Assembly (NCBI GenBank): GCA_017559995.1
Contig: JAFYPP010000041.1
Location: 1 to 64,000 of the forward strand
Length of the DNA stretch: 64,000 bases
Origin: Clostridia bacterium
Lineage (GTDB): Bacteria > Bacillota > Clostridia > Oscillospirales > Butyricicoccaceae
Direction: 5' to 3'
Part shown: positions 25,787 to 37,379 of the stretch, piece after piece
How the letters are laid out: the number at the start of each line of letters is the position of its first letter
Position numbering within the stretch: position 1 is the stretch's first letter
Notes under the pieces: generated by a model
What the model saw: only the letters and a program-made list of their open reading frames with translations
Told to the model about the DNA's origin: nothing
Database searches by the model: none
Translations under genes and position numbers: made by a program

Positions 25787-27207
25787 TGTCTAAGGATATG
25801 TCCTACGCCGGCGTTAACGCCCGTAAAAACGATATTATGCAGGCCGCCATGCAGATCGACTACAACGATTTCGAACTGCCCGGCATCGGCTTCGATTATG
25901 AGAAGATGATGCGCGAGACCGGCTATACCATGGAAGAGATGCGTAAGATCCAGCTGGATCACGCCGTTGGCAACACGCCCCTGATCGAGCTGCGCAATCT
26001 GACCGCTCTGGCCCGCAAGTGCGCAAACAAGCCCGGCAAGGGCGCCCGTATCTTCGTCAAGGACGAAGCCTGCAACGCCTCCGGCAGCTTTAAGGCCCGC
26101 CGTGCTTCCATTGCCGTCTATCACGCCAAGAAGCTGGGCTACAAGGGCGTTATGTGCGCTACTTCCGGTAACTACGGCGCCGCCGTTGCCGCCCAGGCTG
26201 CCATGTACGGACTGAAGTGCATCGTCGTCCAGGAGTGCTATGACAGCCGTATGGTCGGCCAACCCGAGATCCTGGAAAAGCAGCGTATCTGCGAGGCCTT
26301 TGGCGCTGAAGTCGTTCAGCTGACCGTCGGTCCCGAGCTGTTCTACACCTTCCTGAAGCTGCTGGAAGAGACCGGCTACTTCAACGCCTCTCTGTACACC
26401 CCCTTCGGCATCGCCGGTGTTGAGACCCTGGGTTACGAGCTGGTCGAGCAGTGCCGTGAAAAGACCGGCAAGGATCCCGACATGGTCATCTGCACCAACG
26501 CCGGCGGCGGCAACGTCACCGGTACTGCCCGCGGTGTCCGTAAGGCCGGCTGCGACGCCACCATCGTCGGCGCCTCCATCGACCTGTCCGGCCTGCACAT
26601 GGCTTCCGACAAGGACTTCAACCGCAAGTCCTTCACCACCGGTCACACCGGTTTCGGTATGCCCTTCATGACCTGGCCCGACCGTTCCGACTGCCCCAGA
26701 AACGCCGCCCGTATGCTGCGTCACATGGATCGTTTCGTCACTGTCAAGCAGGGCGAGACCTTCTACATCACCGAGGCTCTGGCTTCTCTGGAAGGCTATG
26801 AGCGCGGCCCCGCCGGCAACACCTCTCTGACCGCCGCCTTCGCTCTGGCTCAGGAAATGGACGAAGATCAGATCATCGTCGTTCAGGAGACCGAGTACAC
26901 CGGCGCCGGTAAGCATCCCATGGCCCAGCTGAGCTTCGCCCGTGAAAACGGCGTGGAGATCCTGTTCGGCAATCCCGATGAAGAGGTCCCCGGCAAGAAC
27001 ATCATGCTGCCCGCTCATCCCAGCTGCATCAAGGCTCGTGAGTACGATCTGGATCGCTGCCGCCGTTCCTACATCGGCAACTGCGTGAAGAACTACAAGA
27101 TGACCGAGGCCACCGAAGATGATATCCAGTATATCATGATCGAGACCAAGGCTTCCCGTGAGTTCATCCTGGCAGAGCTGGCCAAGCACAACGTCACCGT
27201 AAAGTAA
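25786..27207 (+). CDS. ortB: 2-amino-4-oxopentanoate thiolase, beta (PLP) subunit
   Basis: The PLP-dependent catalytic subunit of the thiolase, a fold-type II enzyme related to threonine synthase. Lys103 in NASGSFKARRAS is the expected PLP lysine; SGNYGAA and TNAGGGNVTGTARG are the phosphate-binding loops. 473 residues matches OrtB. Codon bias is strong, suggesting an abundant enzyme. The ornithine racemase, 4,5-aminomutase (oraS/oraE) and 2,4-diaminopentanoate dehydrogenase that feed this step are absent from the window. A related PLP-lyase use cannot be excluded, but the paired OrtA makes thiolase the best call. Confidence 0.9.
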   Translation: MSKDMSYAGVNARKNDIMQAAMQIDYNDFELPGIGFDYEKMMRETGYTMEEMRKIQLDHAVGNTPLIELRNLTALARKCANKPGKGARIFVKDEACNASGSFKARRASIAVYHAKKLGYKGVMCATSGNYGAAVAAQAAMYGLKCIVVQECYDSRMVGQPEILEKQRICEAFGAEVVQLTVGPELFYTFLKLLEETGYFNASLYTPFGIAGVETLGYELVEQCREKTGKDPDMVICTNAGGGNVTGTARGVRKAGCDATIVGASIDLSGLHMASDKDFNRKSFTTGHTGFGMPFMTWPDRSDCPRNAARMLRHMDRFVTVKQGETFYITEALASLEGYERGPAGNTSLTAAFALAQEMDEDQIIVVQETEYTGAGKHPMAQLSFARENGVEILFGNPDEEVPGKNIMLPAHPSCIKAREYDLDRCRRSYIGNCVKNYKMTEATEDDIQYIMIETKASREFILAELAKHNVTVK

Positions 27208-27220
27208 ATCCCACAAACAG

Positions 27221-27254
27221 AAAGCGCACAGCCAATGGCTGTGCGCTTTTTTAT
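27221..27254. terminator. Terminator shared by ortB and the alaS-rnmV operon
   Basis: AAAGCGCACAGCC (27221-27233) pairs with GGCTGTGCGCTTT (27237-27249), loop AAT, T run on the plus strand and AAA on the other side. Confidence 0.9.
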
Positions 27255-27829
27255 ATCGTTTCAGCGATTTTTTCGAGTTCTTCGGGGTCGGCGATGCAGT
27301 TGAGCACATCCAGCAGTGCGTTGGAACTGAGGTTTTCCGGCAGCTGCATGGCTTTCAGCAGAGCCTTGCGCCGCTCGGCACTTCCCGGCCCGCCGGCGAG
27401 CCCCAACTCATAAAGATGCGCCTTGGTGATGCCGCCCTTTGCCCGGGGCGCTTCCTCCATGGCACCGCTGCGTTCCACCGCCCGGATAATGACTTCGTCA
27501 GGTACGCCTTCTACGCCGAGCTTACCTTCCTTGGAACCCTTCTCTTTTCGTTTTTCCTTACCGTAAAGATCGGGGATAAAAGCATGATAGACCCGTCCGG
27601 TTGTAATCGCACCCTTCAAAAAGTTTCGGATGACCAGGCCGGCGCCGTCCGCGTCGGTAAACACCAGAAGGCCGTGGGTCTCCGCCAAGCGGCGCAGCAT
27701 GGCAAGTTTGTCTTTCTGCCTGAAAATACCAAAGCCGTCGGTGGTCAAAATGGTGGTATCAAAGATCTGCGACAGCTTGATTTTGTCGTACTTTCCCTCC
27801 ACGAGGATCACAGGTCCAAGCTTGATCAT
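27251..27829 (-). CDS. rnmV: Ribonuclease M5-like TOPRIM nuclease
   Basis: RNase M5 matures 5S rRNA in low-GC Gram-positives. A TOPRIM domain occupies the first 100 residues: glutamate in ILVEGKYDKIKL and aspartates in VFTDADGAG. A C-terminal extension follows with GGITKAHLYELGLAGG and LPENLSSNALLDVLN, as in RnmV. 192 residues. Starts at ATG 27829 with GGAGG 7 bases upstream, overlapping the holA stop by ATGA. The usual neighbour rsmA is not here; it is the last gene of the alaS operon. Confidence 0.88.
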   Translation of the reverse strand: MIKLGPVILVEGKYDKIKLSQIFDTTILTTDGFGIFRQKDKLAMLRRLAETHGLLVFTDADGAGLVIRNFLKGAITTGRVYHAFIPDLYGKEKRKEKGSKEGKLGVEGVPDEVIIRAVERSGAMEEAPRAKGGITKAHLYELGLAGGPGSAERRKALLKAMQLPENLSSNALLDVLNCIADPEELEKIAETI

Positions 27830-28869
27830 TTGGCAGCCTCCGCAAAACGCAGCAGCAGCAATTCCAGGCTGCGCTGGGGATCGGGCAGATTGCTCTTGAG
27901 CGCCAGATCGGTCTCCAGACAGATCTCCTGTGCCCAACGCAAAAAGTCCGTGGTGCAGCGACGGGCGCTTTGGATCAGTCTGCGAGCGGGATAGGCGGAT
28001 TTAAAGCCCAGGATCTGGGCGATCTCACTCTCCCCTTTACCCTTTGCCATGGCCAGTTTCGCGCCGTAAAGCCGCTGCATCTGCTTGGTAATGGCCGCAA
28101 GAATGGCCACCGGCTCCTGCTTCATGTCAAACAGGTCGCGCAGGATCAAAAGGCCCTTGCTGTACTGTTTTTCCATAATGCTGTCGGTCAGTTCAAACAC
28201 GGTCGCCTCCAGAACACGGGAACCCAGCGCGTCGATATCGCCCTTGTCGATCCGTTCGCCGGGCGTACCGGCAGAGATCTTGGCGATCTCGGTGAGCAGA
28301 TTTTCCATGGAAGCGCCGCACAGGAACAGCAGATATTCACACTCGGGGGTCTCAATCATCTTTCCGTGTTCAAAGAAATGCCGCTTGACCCAGGGGATCA
28401 GGCTCGCGGCGGAGGACTGGGCGAACTCGATCACCTGACCATTGGCCTCCAGGATCTTCCAGAGATTCAACCGCTTGTCCGGTTTGAACTCCAACGTGTC
28501 GAAGTAAAACACCAGACAGATATATTCCGGCAGTTCGGACAGCAGCTGCGGCAAAAACTCCTTCAGGTCGCCAGTAGGCTGCATCAGTTTATAATCCCGC
28601 ACCACTACCAGCTTTTTCTCACTGCCCATGGGGATGCTGTCTACGGCGTCGGTCAGCGCCTGTACCGTGACCTGCTCACCGTCCAACGTGATATTGTTAA
28701 AGGCTTCAAAAGGGCCGCCGCACAGCTCCTTCAGCTGATTGAGGTAGTGTCGCTTCAGGTAACCCTCTTCCCCGTAAAACACATACAGCGAACCAATCGT
28801 TCCGTTGGCCAGATCGGTTTTCAGTTGTTTCACACCGCCGTTGTCGGCAGTTTTCTTGGGATATGCCAT
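27826..28869 (-). CDS. holA: DNA polymerase III delta subunit
   Basis: Clamp-loader subunit that opens the beta sliding clamp. Signatures: IGSLYVFYGEEGYLKRHYL at the N-terminus (AAA-like domain without a Walker lysine), CGASMENLLTEIAK near residue 185, and a C-terminal helical collar with ILRDLFDMKQEPVAILAAI. 347 residues. ATG at 28869 is used because GAGGTG lies 6 bases upstream; a GTG at 28878 overlaps that site. Starts 5 bases after comEC, the classical comEC-holA order. Confidence 0.92.
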   Translation of the reverse strand: MAYPKKTADNGGVKQLKTDLANGTIGSLYVFYGEEGYLKRHYLNQLKELCGGPFEAFNNITLDGEQVTVQALTDAVDSIPMGSEKKLVVVRDYKLMQPTGDLKEFLPQLLSELPEYICLVFYFDTLEFKPDKRLNLWKILEANGQVIEFAQSSAASLIPWVKRHFFEHGKMIETPECEYLLFLCGASMENLLTEIAKISAGTPGERIDKGDIDALGSRVLEATVFELTDSIMEKQYSKGLLILRDLFDMKQEPVAILAAITKQMQRLYGAKLAMAKGKGESEIAQILGFKSAYPARRLIQSARRCTTDFLRWAQEICLETDLALKSNLPDPQRSLELLLLRFAEAAK

Positions 28870-28874
28870 CGTTT

Positions 28875-31094
28875 TCACCTCACAAAGCGAAATTGCTGTA
28901 CATTATCGTCTACAAGCGTCAGCGGGATGCCGGCGAACCGGTCGCCGTGCTCGGAATATCCGCCGGTGATCACGAGGATCTGCTCCGGTTGGATCCGCTG
29001 GCATAAATCATATAGAACCTGCCAATCGTTGGCAAGGTAATCGTCTACCACAAGGATCCCCGCTTCGCAGGGATAGGTTTCCGTCAAACGCAGCGCGTCA
29101 TTGGTTTTTACACCGCACAGGCTCAACAGAGAAAAGTTCCCTTTTAGCAACCGAATGCCGTAGGTATCTTCCCCTCCCCGCAGCAGCTGCGCTGTCATGC
29201 CGCTTACCGTCACGGTGCCGGAATCGGCAAACACACGGGGCGCAACGCTCCCATCCAGCGCTCGAACCGTTCCGTCTGCAGACGGCATCAGCACCCGGCC
29301 GATGGCGGTACACTCGGCCACCGCCGACAGGCCGCTCTGGGTACGATAATCGCCGGTGGTGCACACAACGGTTTCCAGCGCAACGGCATTCCATCGGTCC
29401 ATCGCGGTTTGGACCGCATCCGCGATCCCGTCGGGCTTGGCACCCGTGTTGATCAGCGAAACGCCCTCACCACGCAGCGCAAACACCGGTTGATTGCCGC
29501 AATTGTGCACTTCAACAAGCCCAAACCGCATCCGTTCAGCCGCTGTAAAGGCAGCAACTATACAGAGGATCACCGTACAGGTCACCAGCATTTTTCGGCC
29601 GGAAAACAGTTTTCCACGCCAAAGAAGAATCGTGAGCAACACGACAACGCAGGCAATGGCAAGAAACAGATTCGCCGAGTCGGTAGCCGCGAAGCGCCAG
29701 GAACCAACGGTGCGGATCACCCGCACCACCCATGTCAGCGGCCAGTATAACACCCAGTCTGCCAGAAATTGGCCCACCGGCATCCAGACGCAGGACACCG
29801 ACAAAACCGAAATTCCAATCACGAGAATGCCGCTCAACGCCCACAAAATCAAAAGGTTCGACAGAATGCCGAGCAGCGGTACCGTTTCAAAAAACAGGAG
29901 ATTCAGCGGCATGGTGAACATCGTCGCAGCGAAACTTGCGGTCGTGGTTGCCGCAAGATAGTGCAGGATCTTTTTCAGCCATGGCTTTTTGATGTGTTTC
30001 AGCGGTTTCCCCAACACCTCATACAACGGCGCGGACAACAGGATGAGGCCCAGCGTTGCGCTGAAGGACAGCAGCAGTCCGGCGCTGACGCAGCTGAACG
30101 GATTCCACGCCACGAGCACCAGAAGTGCCGCGGCAAGAGCGGTCAGCAAATCCTTTTCCCGTTTCAGCCAGAAAGATGCCGCCCAGAATACCAGCAGGAT
30201 CACCACACGCACTACCGAAGGAGAAAATCCGGTGATGGCGGCATAACCCACAGACACGGGAACCGCCACCAAAAGGCCCAGCCGTTTGCCGAACACCCAC
30301 AGCAAAATACCCGCAAGGGTCATCACGTGAAGGCCGGAAACCGCCGTAATATGACGGGTTCCGCTGGTGGTCAGCGCACGGTCGAAAGCGTCGGAAAAGT
30401 GCTCCCGGCTGCCGCTGAGCAGTGCCGCCAGCAGCGCGCCTTCGTCACCCGGGATCAATTCCAGCACACGCTGCGCGAGATCATGGGACACAACGGCCGC
30501 GCGCCGCGGCAGCGTCATCCGCTTTTCGGCGGCAACCTGCAGCGGACCTTCCTGACTTACCGTGAGAAAGACGCCTTGCTGCAGCAGGTTCCACTCCAGT
30601 TTTCGCTCGACACCATGAAGAGAACCCTCAAACAGCAGTACATCTCCCGGTTGATACTCCGGCGATCCGTCCCGAAGATAGACCTTTACCTTTTGGCCGC
30701 ACGGTTCCCCATCCAAATGGGTCACCGTCCCGTAGGCGATACCGTAACGCACCTTACCTTCGGCGTAGCTGTCCAGCTCCAGCCGCACGGTGCCCACCGC
30801 ATCGTCCCATTTCTGCGCGGGATCCCACACAAGGAACAGACTTCCGCAGCACCACAGCCATCCCACAAGCAGGCCAAGAAACAGCGACGCGAACACATTC
30901 CACTGTTCCCGCAGGATGGCGACCGCTGCCGCGGCGTAAAGGCACCCTACGCAAGCTGTCAGCAAAAGCAACTGCGTTCTCGATTCGACACGCACAAACA
31001 GCAGCGTTACGGTGACCGCCATCAAGAAAAAAGCAGCAGAAAAGCAGAGCAGCCTGCGCGGCTGCCTGCCTTCCTGCCACTTGAGTTGCAGCAT
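28875..31094 (-). CDS. comEC: ComEC/Rec2-family DNA-uptake channel protein
   Basis: Membrane channel for single-stranded DNA in natural transformation. It has N-terminal membrane segments and a DUF4131 region (residues about 1-190), then the Competence domain with HITAVSGLHVMTLAG near residue 250 and many helices to about 510. A C-terminal metallo-beta-lactamase-like domain follows (about 515-739). In this last domain the metal-binding HxHxDH and HHGS motifs typical of ComEC are not visible, so nuclease function may be lost. 739 residues. It follows the HIT gene by 2 bases with no clear ribosome-binding site, so translation is coupled. Confidence 0.92.
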   Translation of the reverse strand: MLQLKWQEGRQPRRLLCFSAAFFLMAVTVTLLFVRVESRTQLLLLTACVGCLYAAAAVAILREQWNVFASLFLGLLVGWLWCCGSLFLVWDPAQKWDDAVGTVRLELDSYAEGKVRYGIAYGTVTHLDGEPCGQKVKVYLRDGSPEYQPGDVLLFEGSLHGVERKLEWNLLQQGVFLTVSQEGPLQVAAEKRMTLPRRAAVVSHDLAQRVLELIPGDEGALLAALLSGSREHFSDAFDRALTTSGTRHITAVSGLHVMTLAGILLWVFGKRLGLLVAVPVSVGYAAITGFSPSVVRVVILLVFWAASFWLKREKDLLTALAAALLVLVAWNPFSCVSAGLLLSFSATLGLILLSAPLYEVLGKPLKHIKKPWLKKILHYLAATTTASFAATMFTMPLNLLFFETVPLLGILSNLLILWALSGILVIGISVLSVSCVWMPVGQFLADWVLYWPLTWVVRVIRTVGSWRFAATDSANLFLAIACVVVLLTILLWRGKLFSGRKMLVTCTVILCIVAAFTAAERMRFGLVEVHNCGNQPVFALRGEGVSLINTGAKPDGIADAVQTAMDRWNAVALETVVCTTGDYRTQSGLSAVAECTAIGRVLMPSADGTVRALDGSVAPRVFADSGTVTVSGMTAQLLRGGEDTYGIRLLKGNFSLLSLCGVKTNDALRLTETYPCEAGILVVDDYLANDWQVLYDLCQRIQPEQILVITGGYSEHGDRFAGIPLTLVDDNVQQFRFVR

Positions 31095-31096
31095 GG

Positions 31097-31435
31097 TTAT
31101 GCCATGGGGCCCAGTTTGCCGCCCAGCAGATGGAAATGCAGGTGCAGGACAGTCTGACCTGCGTCGGGACCGGCGTTGGTGACCACACGGTAGCCACCCT
31201 CCAGGCCCAGCTCATCCGCCAGCTTGGCAATGACCTGATAAATATGACCGATCAGGGCAGCGTGCTCGGCAGTAACGGCACGAGCGCTCTCCAGGATATG
31301 CTCCTTGGGGATCACCAGCACATGGACCGGCGCGGCGGGAGCCACGTCGTAAAACGCCATGACCTGCTCGTCTTCATAAACCTTCTTGCAAGGGATCTCA
31401 CCCTTGACGATCTTGCAGAAAATGCAGTTATCCAT
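31097..31435 (-). CDS. HIT-family nucleotide hydrolase (HinT-like)
   Basis: Histidine-triad protein acting on nucleoside phosphoramidates; relatives hydrolyse aminoacyl-adenylates leaked from tRNA synthetases. N-terminal CIFCKIVKGEIPCKKVYED and C-terminal triad HLHFHLLGG are both complete. 112 residues. ATG at 31435 follows GGGAGG by 8 bases. It sits 16 bases downstream of alaS; a role in recycling alanyl-adenylate is suggestive but inferred. Confidence 0.93.
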   Translation of the reverse strand: MDNCIFCKIVKGEIPCKKVYEDEQVMAFYDVAPAAPVHVLVIPKEHILESARAVTAEHAALIGHIYQVIAKLADELGLEGGYRVVTNAGPDAGQTVLHLHFHLLGGKLGPMA

Positions 31436-31451
31436 GGTAGGAACCTCCCGA

Positions 31452-34103
<2,652 letters not shown>

Positions 34104-34158
34104 ACTATCAGTCCTCTTCTATCGTCAATTTTCTTTGTTTTTCAAAAGATTACAGTTT

Positions 34159-34187
34159 ATCATAGCACAAAATGCTTGAAATTCCAA
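34159..34187 (-). promoter_or_regulatory. Promoter of the alaS operon
   Basis: Minus-strand TTGGAA (34182-34187), 17-bp spacer, TATGAT (34159-34164). It begins right after the U32 stop codon, with no terminator between, so read-through from the tagA operon is possible. Confidence 0.65.
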
Positions 34188-34195
34188 GAGTGCGG

Positions 34196-35412
34196 TTATT
34201 TTTTCCGCCGCAAAATCGCAAGAGGCTCCACCCGACAGGGCAGCTTTGCCAGCACAGTCATGTGCGGTACATTTGCCAGTTCGATGGGCTCCCCTTCTCC
34301 GTTGCGCACGTTTTCCAGACGGACGGTCCGAGCGGGTCTTCCGGGTGTCAGCAGTTCCAGTTCATCGTTAGCGAAGAACTTGTTTTTATGCCGCAGCACC
34401 GCGTTCCCCTGCTGGTCACACTGTTCCACCACGGCACACACATCCCATTCCCGGATATAAGTGCTGTCCGCCATGTGCTGCGTGTTGGGGTCTTCGTAAT
34501 AGAAGCCGGTGAAATATTCCCGGTGGCTCACCTTCCACACCTCGTCCAACAGTTCCTGCGGAGGCGCGAAGTTCAGGGGATCGGCAGCGTACAGTTCGGC
34601 GGCTCTGCGGTAGGCGTTGGTCACCACCGCGGCGTAGTAGGCGGTTTTCACTCTGCCCTCGATCTTCAAACTGTCAATGCCGGCCTGGGCGACCTTGTCC
34701 ACATAGGGCAGCATATTCATATCCTTGGAGTTGAAAATGTAGGTGCCGTGTTCATCCTCTTCGATGGGCATATACTCGTTGGGTCGGTATTCCTCCACCA
34801 CACGGTACCCCAGCGGCAGGGCTGGGCGCAGTTGCCCCGGTTGGCGTCACGCCCCGCAAGATACTGGGACAGCATACAGCGGCCGGAATAGGCCATACAC
34901 ATGGCGCCGTGCACGAAGGCTTCCAGTTCCAGGGTGGGCGGTGTGTTTTTGCGGATATGGGCGATCTGCTCCAGGGTCAGTTCTCTCGCAAGGACCACAC
35001 GGCTTGCGCCCAGTTCGTGCCAGGCCGTCGCCGCCCGGGCGTTGACGATGCTGGTCTGAGTGCTGATATGGATCTGACACCGGGGCGCGTACTTTTTCGC
35101 AAGCATGAGCACACCCAGATCGGCCAGAATCAGGGCATCCACGCCCATGTCGTTCAGCGAGGACAGATAGGGCGGCAGAAGGGCCATCTCCTCATCCCGG
35201 GGAAGGGTGTTCACCGTCACGTAGACCTTGACGCCACGGGCGTGGCAGTACTCCACCGCCTGTGCCATTTCCTCGGGCGTGAAGTTGCCCGACGCGGTAC
35301 GCATACCGTAGGCCTTTCCCGCCAGATAGACCGCGTCGGCGCCGTACGCTACCGCGAAGCGCAGTTTTTCAAAATCACCGGCGGGCGCCAGTACCTCAGG
35401 GCGTTTCTGCAT
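34196..35412 (-). pseudogene. U32-family peptidase (TrhP-like), interrupted by a one-base frameshift
   Basis: Members of this family take part in prephenate-dependent tRNA U34 hydroxylation (TrhP) or collagenase-like activity; Bacillus has two next to mltG. The start (MQKRPEVLAPAGDFEKLRFA) and the U32 signature (EAFVHGAMCMAYSGRCMLS then GNCAQPCRW) are in one frame. The continuation (RVVEEYRPNEYMPIEEDEHG, then IFNSKDMNMLP) is in another. The frames join if one G is added to the GGGG run at 34808-34811 (CCCC on the plus strand), giving a normal protein of about 405 residues. Both halves look well conserved, so the shift is recent, a sequencing error, or a slippery contingency site. Its start overlaps the mltG end by 17 bases. 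Confidence 0.85.
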
Positions 35413-36496
35413 CGTACTTACCTGCCGCGATATCGGCCTTCGCTTTATTATGGGCGTCCAGATTCTTGCTGAAAATATGGCTGCCGTCGGGCTTTGCCAC
35501 GTAATAATAGTACTTGTGCTCATCAGGCTGGATGGCGGCCATCAGGCACTCGATACCGGGATTGCAGATGGCCGTGGGAGGCAGACCGGAATTGGTGTGC
35601 AGGTTATAGGGGCTGTCGATCTGCAGATCTTCAGCCGTCAGCTGCTCCTTGTGGCCGGTTGCGTACAGAATGGAAGCGTCGATCTGCAGATAGGGGAAGT
35701 TATCGCTGGCCAGACGGTTATAGATAACGCCGCCGATGACGGTACGCTCATCATCCTTCTGAGCTTCCTTCTCGATCAGCGATGCCACCTTTACCACATC
35801 GGCGATGGTCATACCACGGCTCTCGGTCAGATTGCGCATGGGCTTGGTATACTTTTTGACAAAGTTGTTGAGCATCTTGTTGATGACATCCACGGCGTGG
35901 TCCACGTCATCGATCTTGTCGCTGTTGGCGTAGAAATCATAGGTGTCGGGGAACAGATAGCCTTCCAGGCGATTGTCCTCCATGGGGACATCCTTCAGCA
36001 TATCGTGGGCAAAGTCATAATGGTTCGCCACTTCCCAGAACGCCTCTTCGGTCACCACGTCCTTTTCCACCAGCAGCGCGCAGATATCCTTCAGGTTGTA
36101 GCCCTCGGGGATGGTCACACGCACCACGGCCAGCGAGGTGCCGGTTTTCCGCAGGGCACTGATCATCTGGCTGTAGTCCATACTGGTATCAATGGTAAAG
36201 GTTCCCGCGGGGAAACTCTCCACTTTTTTCAGCGTGCTGAACAACTCAAATGCCCAGGGATACTCGATTGCTTCCTTTTCCTGCAGCAGCAGAGCCACTT
36301 CGGAAGGCAGCATTTCTTCCTTCAGTTCCACCGTCATCTCTCCGCTGTCCTTGATGAGCGCCAGCACATCGTTGGCCACAAGGATGCCGAAGGTGGACAG
36401 GATCAAAGAAATGCCCACGATCAGAAGGATGTAACTGACGGTGTTCATCATGCCCGCCAGAACATACCAGATTTTTCTCACTTTTTTGGCTGCCAT
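35396..36496 (-). CDS. mltG: Endolytic murein transglycosylase MltG (YceG-like)
   Basis: Membrane-bound enzyme that cuts nascent glycan strands and sets their length. One N-terminal membrane helix (residues about 10-40), a LysM-like subdomain, then the YceG catalytic domain: RVTIPEGYNLKDICALL, LEGYLFPDTYDF, and the catalytic glutamate in ASLIEKEAQKDDERTVIGGV. The end has YNLHTNSGLPPTAICNPG. 366 residues. ATG at 36496 after GAGGAGG. It sits 10 bases after the CPBP gene. Confidence 0.95.
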   Translation of the reverse strand: MAAKKVRKIWYVLAGMMNTVSYILLIVGISLILSTFGILVANDVLALIKDSGEMTVELKEEMLPSEVALLLQEKEAIEYPWAFELFSTLKKVESFPAGTFTIDTSMDYSQMISALRKTGTSLAVVRVTIPEGYNLKDICALLVEKDVVTEEAFWEVANHYDFAHDMLKDVPMEDNRLEGYLFPDTYDFYANSDKIDDVDHAVDVINKMLNNFVKKYTKPMRNLTESRGMTIADVVKVASLIEKEAQKDDERTVIGGVIYNRLASDNFPYLQIDASILYATGHKEQLTAEDLQIDSPYNLHTNSGLPPTAICNPGIECLMAAIQPDEHKYYYYVAKPDGSHIFSKNLDAHNKAKADIAAGKYDAETP

Positions 36497-36506
36497 AGTT
36501 TCCTCC

Positions 36507-37379
36507 TCAATACAAGACACGCACGGCAAACAGCAGCAGAAGCAGCCACATGCCGGGAGAAACGAAGATGCCGTTCAAGGTTTCACCGGCACCCCGATAT
36601 TGCAGACGCTTGATGCGGCCCTTCTCGATCTGGTGATCCAGGGCACGCATGGCAAACGCCAAAAACATACAAAAGCAAAAGGCCGCGATCAGCAGAACAA
36701 AGGACCAAATGCCAAGGGCGGAATAGTTCTTTGCCGCATGGGCCAGAAACAGCACCAGGCCGTTGTTCACCAAATGGGCAAACAGCGCCGGCCATACCGA
36801 ATCCAGTACATATACCAGATAACCGTAGATCAGGCCGGACATCAGCGGGCCTGCGAAATTATGCAGATCACCGTGGATCATGGCAAAAGCCACCGACGTC
36901 AGGATCAGCGCCGGCCAGGTGCCGCAGCGTTCCAGCGCGCTGAACATCACCCCGCGGAAGAACAGTTCTTCCACCAGCGCGGGCAGCACCACGATCACCA
37001 GCACCGAGGGCCAAAAGCCTTCCACACCGTATTGGGAAACAATATCGGTGACCGGCTCCCGTCCGCTGCCGATGAGCACGGAAACGCCTCCGTTGAGCAT
37101 CGCGCCCAGAATGGCCGCCATCAAAGACATCCAAAAGACCATGCCGACGGTCTGCCGACGGTAGGTTTTGAAGCGGAATACCGCCCGCTTTCCCTCCCGG
37201 TCGGGAAGGATGCGCAGCACCGCCATAGGCAGCAAATAGGCCACGATCTCGGCACACGCTACCACCCAAAGATTCCTTGGCAGAACTTCCGCCTGCAGCA
37301 GGCTTTCCAAAAGCAGCAGCAGTGCCATGATGACTGCCGGCATAAATCCGGCTGTTAAAGACAAACGATCTTGTTTCAT
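36507..37379 (-). CDS. CPBP-family intramembrane protease (CAAX/Abi)
   Basis: Polytopic glutamic-type membrane protease family; substrates in bacteria are mostly unknown. About 8 hydrophobic segments. The three motifs are present: EELFFRGVMF near residue 140, FAMIHGDLHNF near 170, and HLVNNGLVLF near 210. 290 residues. Overlaps fau by ATGA and is followed by mltG at 10 bases, so co-expressed with envelope genes. A second CPBP gene lies at 41.0 kb. Confidence 0.9.
   Translation of the reverse strand: MKQDRLSLTAGFMPAVIMALLLLLESLLQAEVLPRNLWVVACAEIVAYLLPMAVLRILPDREGKRAVFRFKTYRRQTVGMVFWMSLMAAILGAMLNGGVSVLIGSGREPVTDIVSQYGVEGFWPSVLVIVVLPALVEELFFRGVMFSALERCGTWPALILTSVAFAMIHGDLHNFAGPLMSGLIYGYLVYVLDSVWPALFAHLVNNGLVLFLAHAAKNYSALGIWSFVLLIAAFCFCMFLAFAMRALDHQIEKGRIKRLQYRGAGETLNGIFVSPGMWLLLLLFAVRVLY

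Noticed and set aside
34174-34190. CTTGGAATTTCAAG near-palindrome between the U32 gene and alaS as a terminator
   Set aside because: The stem is too short and AT-rich, there is no T run, and it overlaps the alaS -35.
34104-34195. T-box for alaS
   Set aside because: The leader after the promoter is only about 50 bases; no T-box element.
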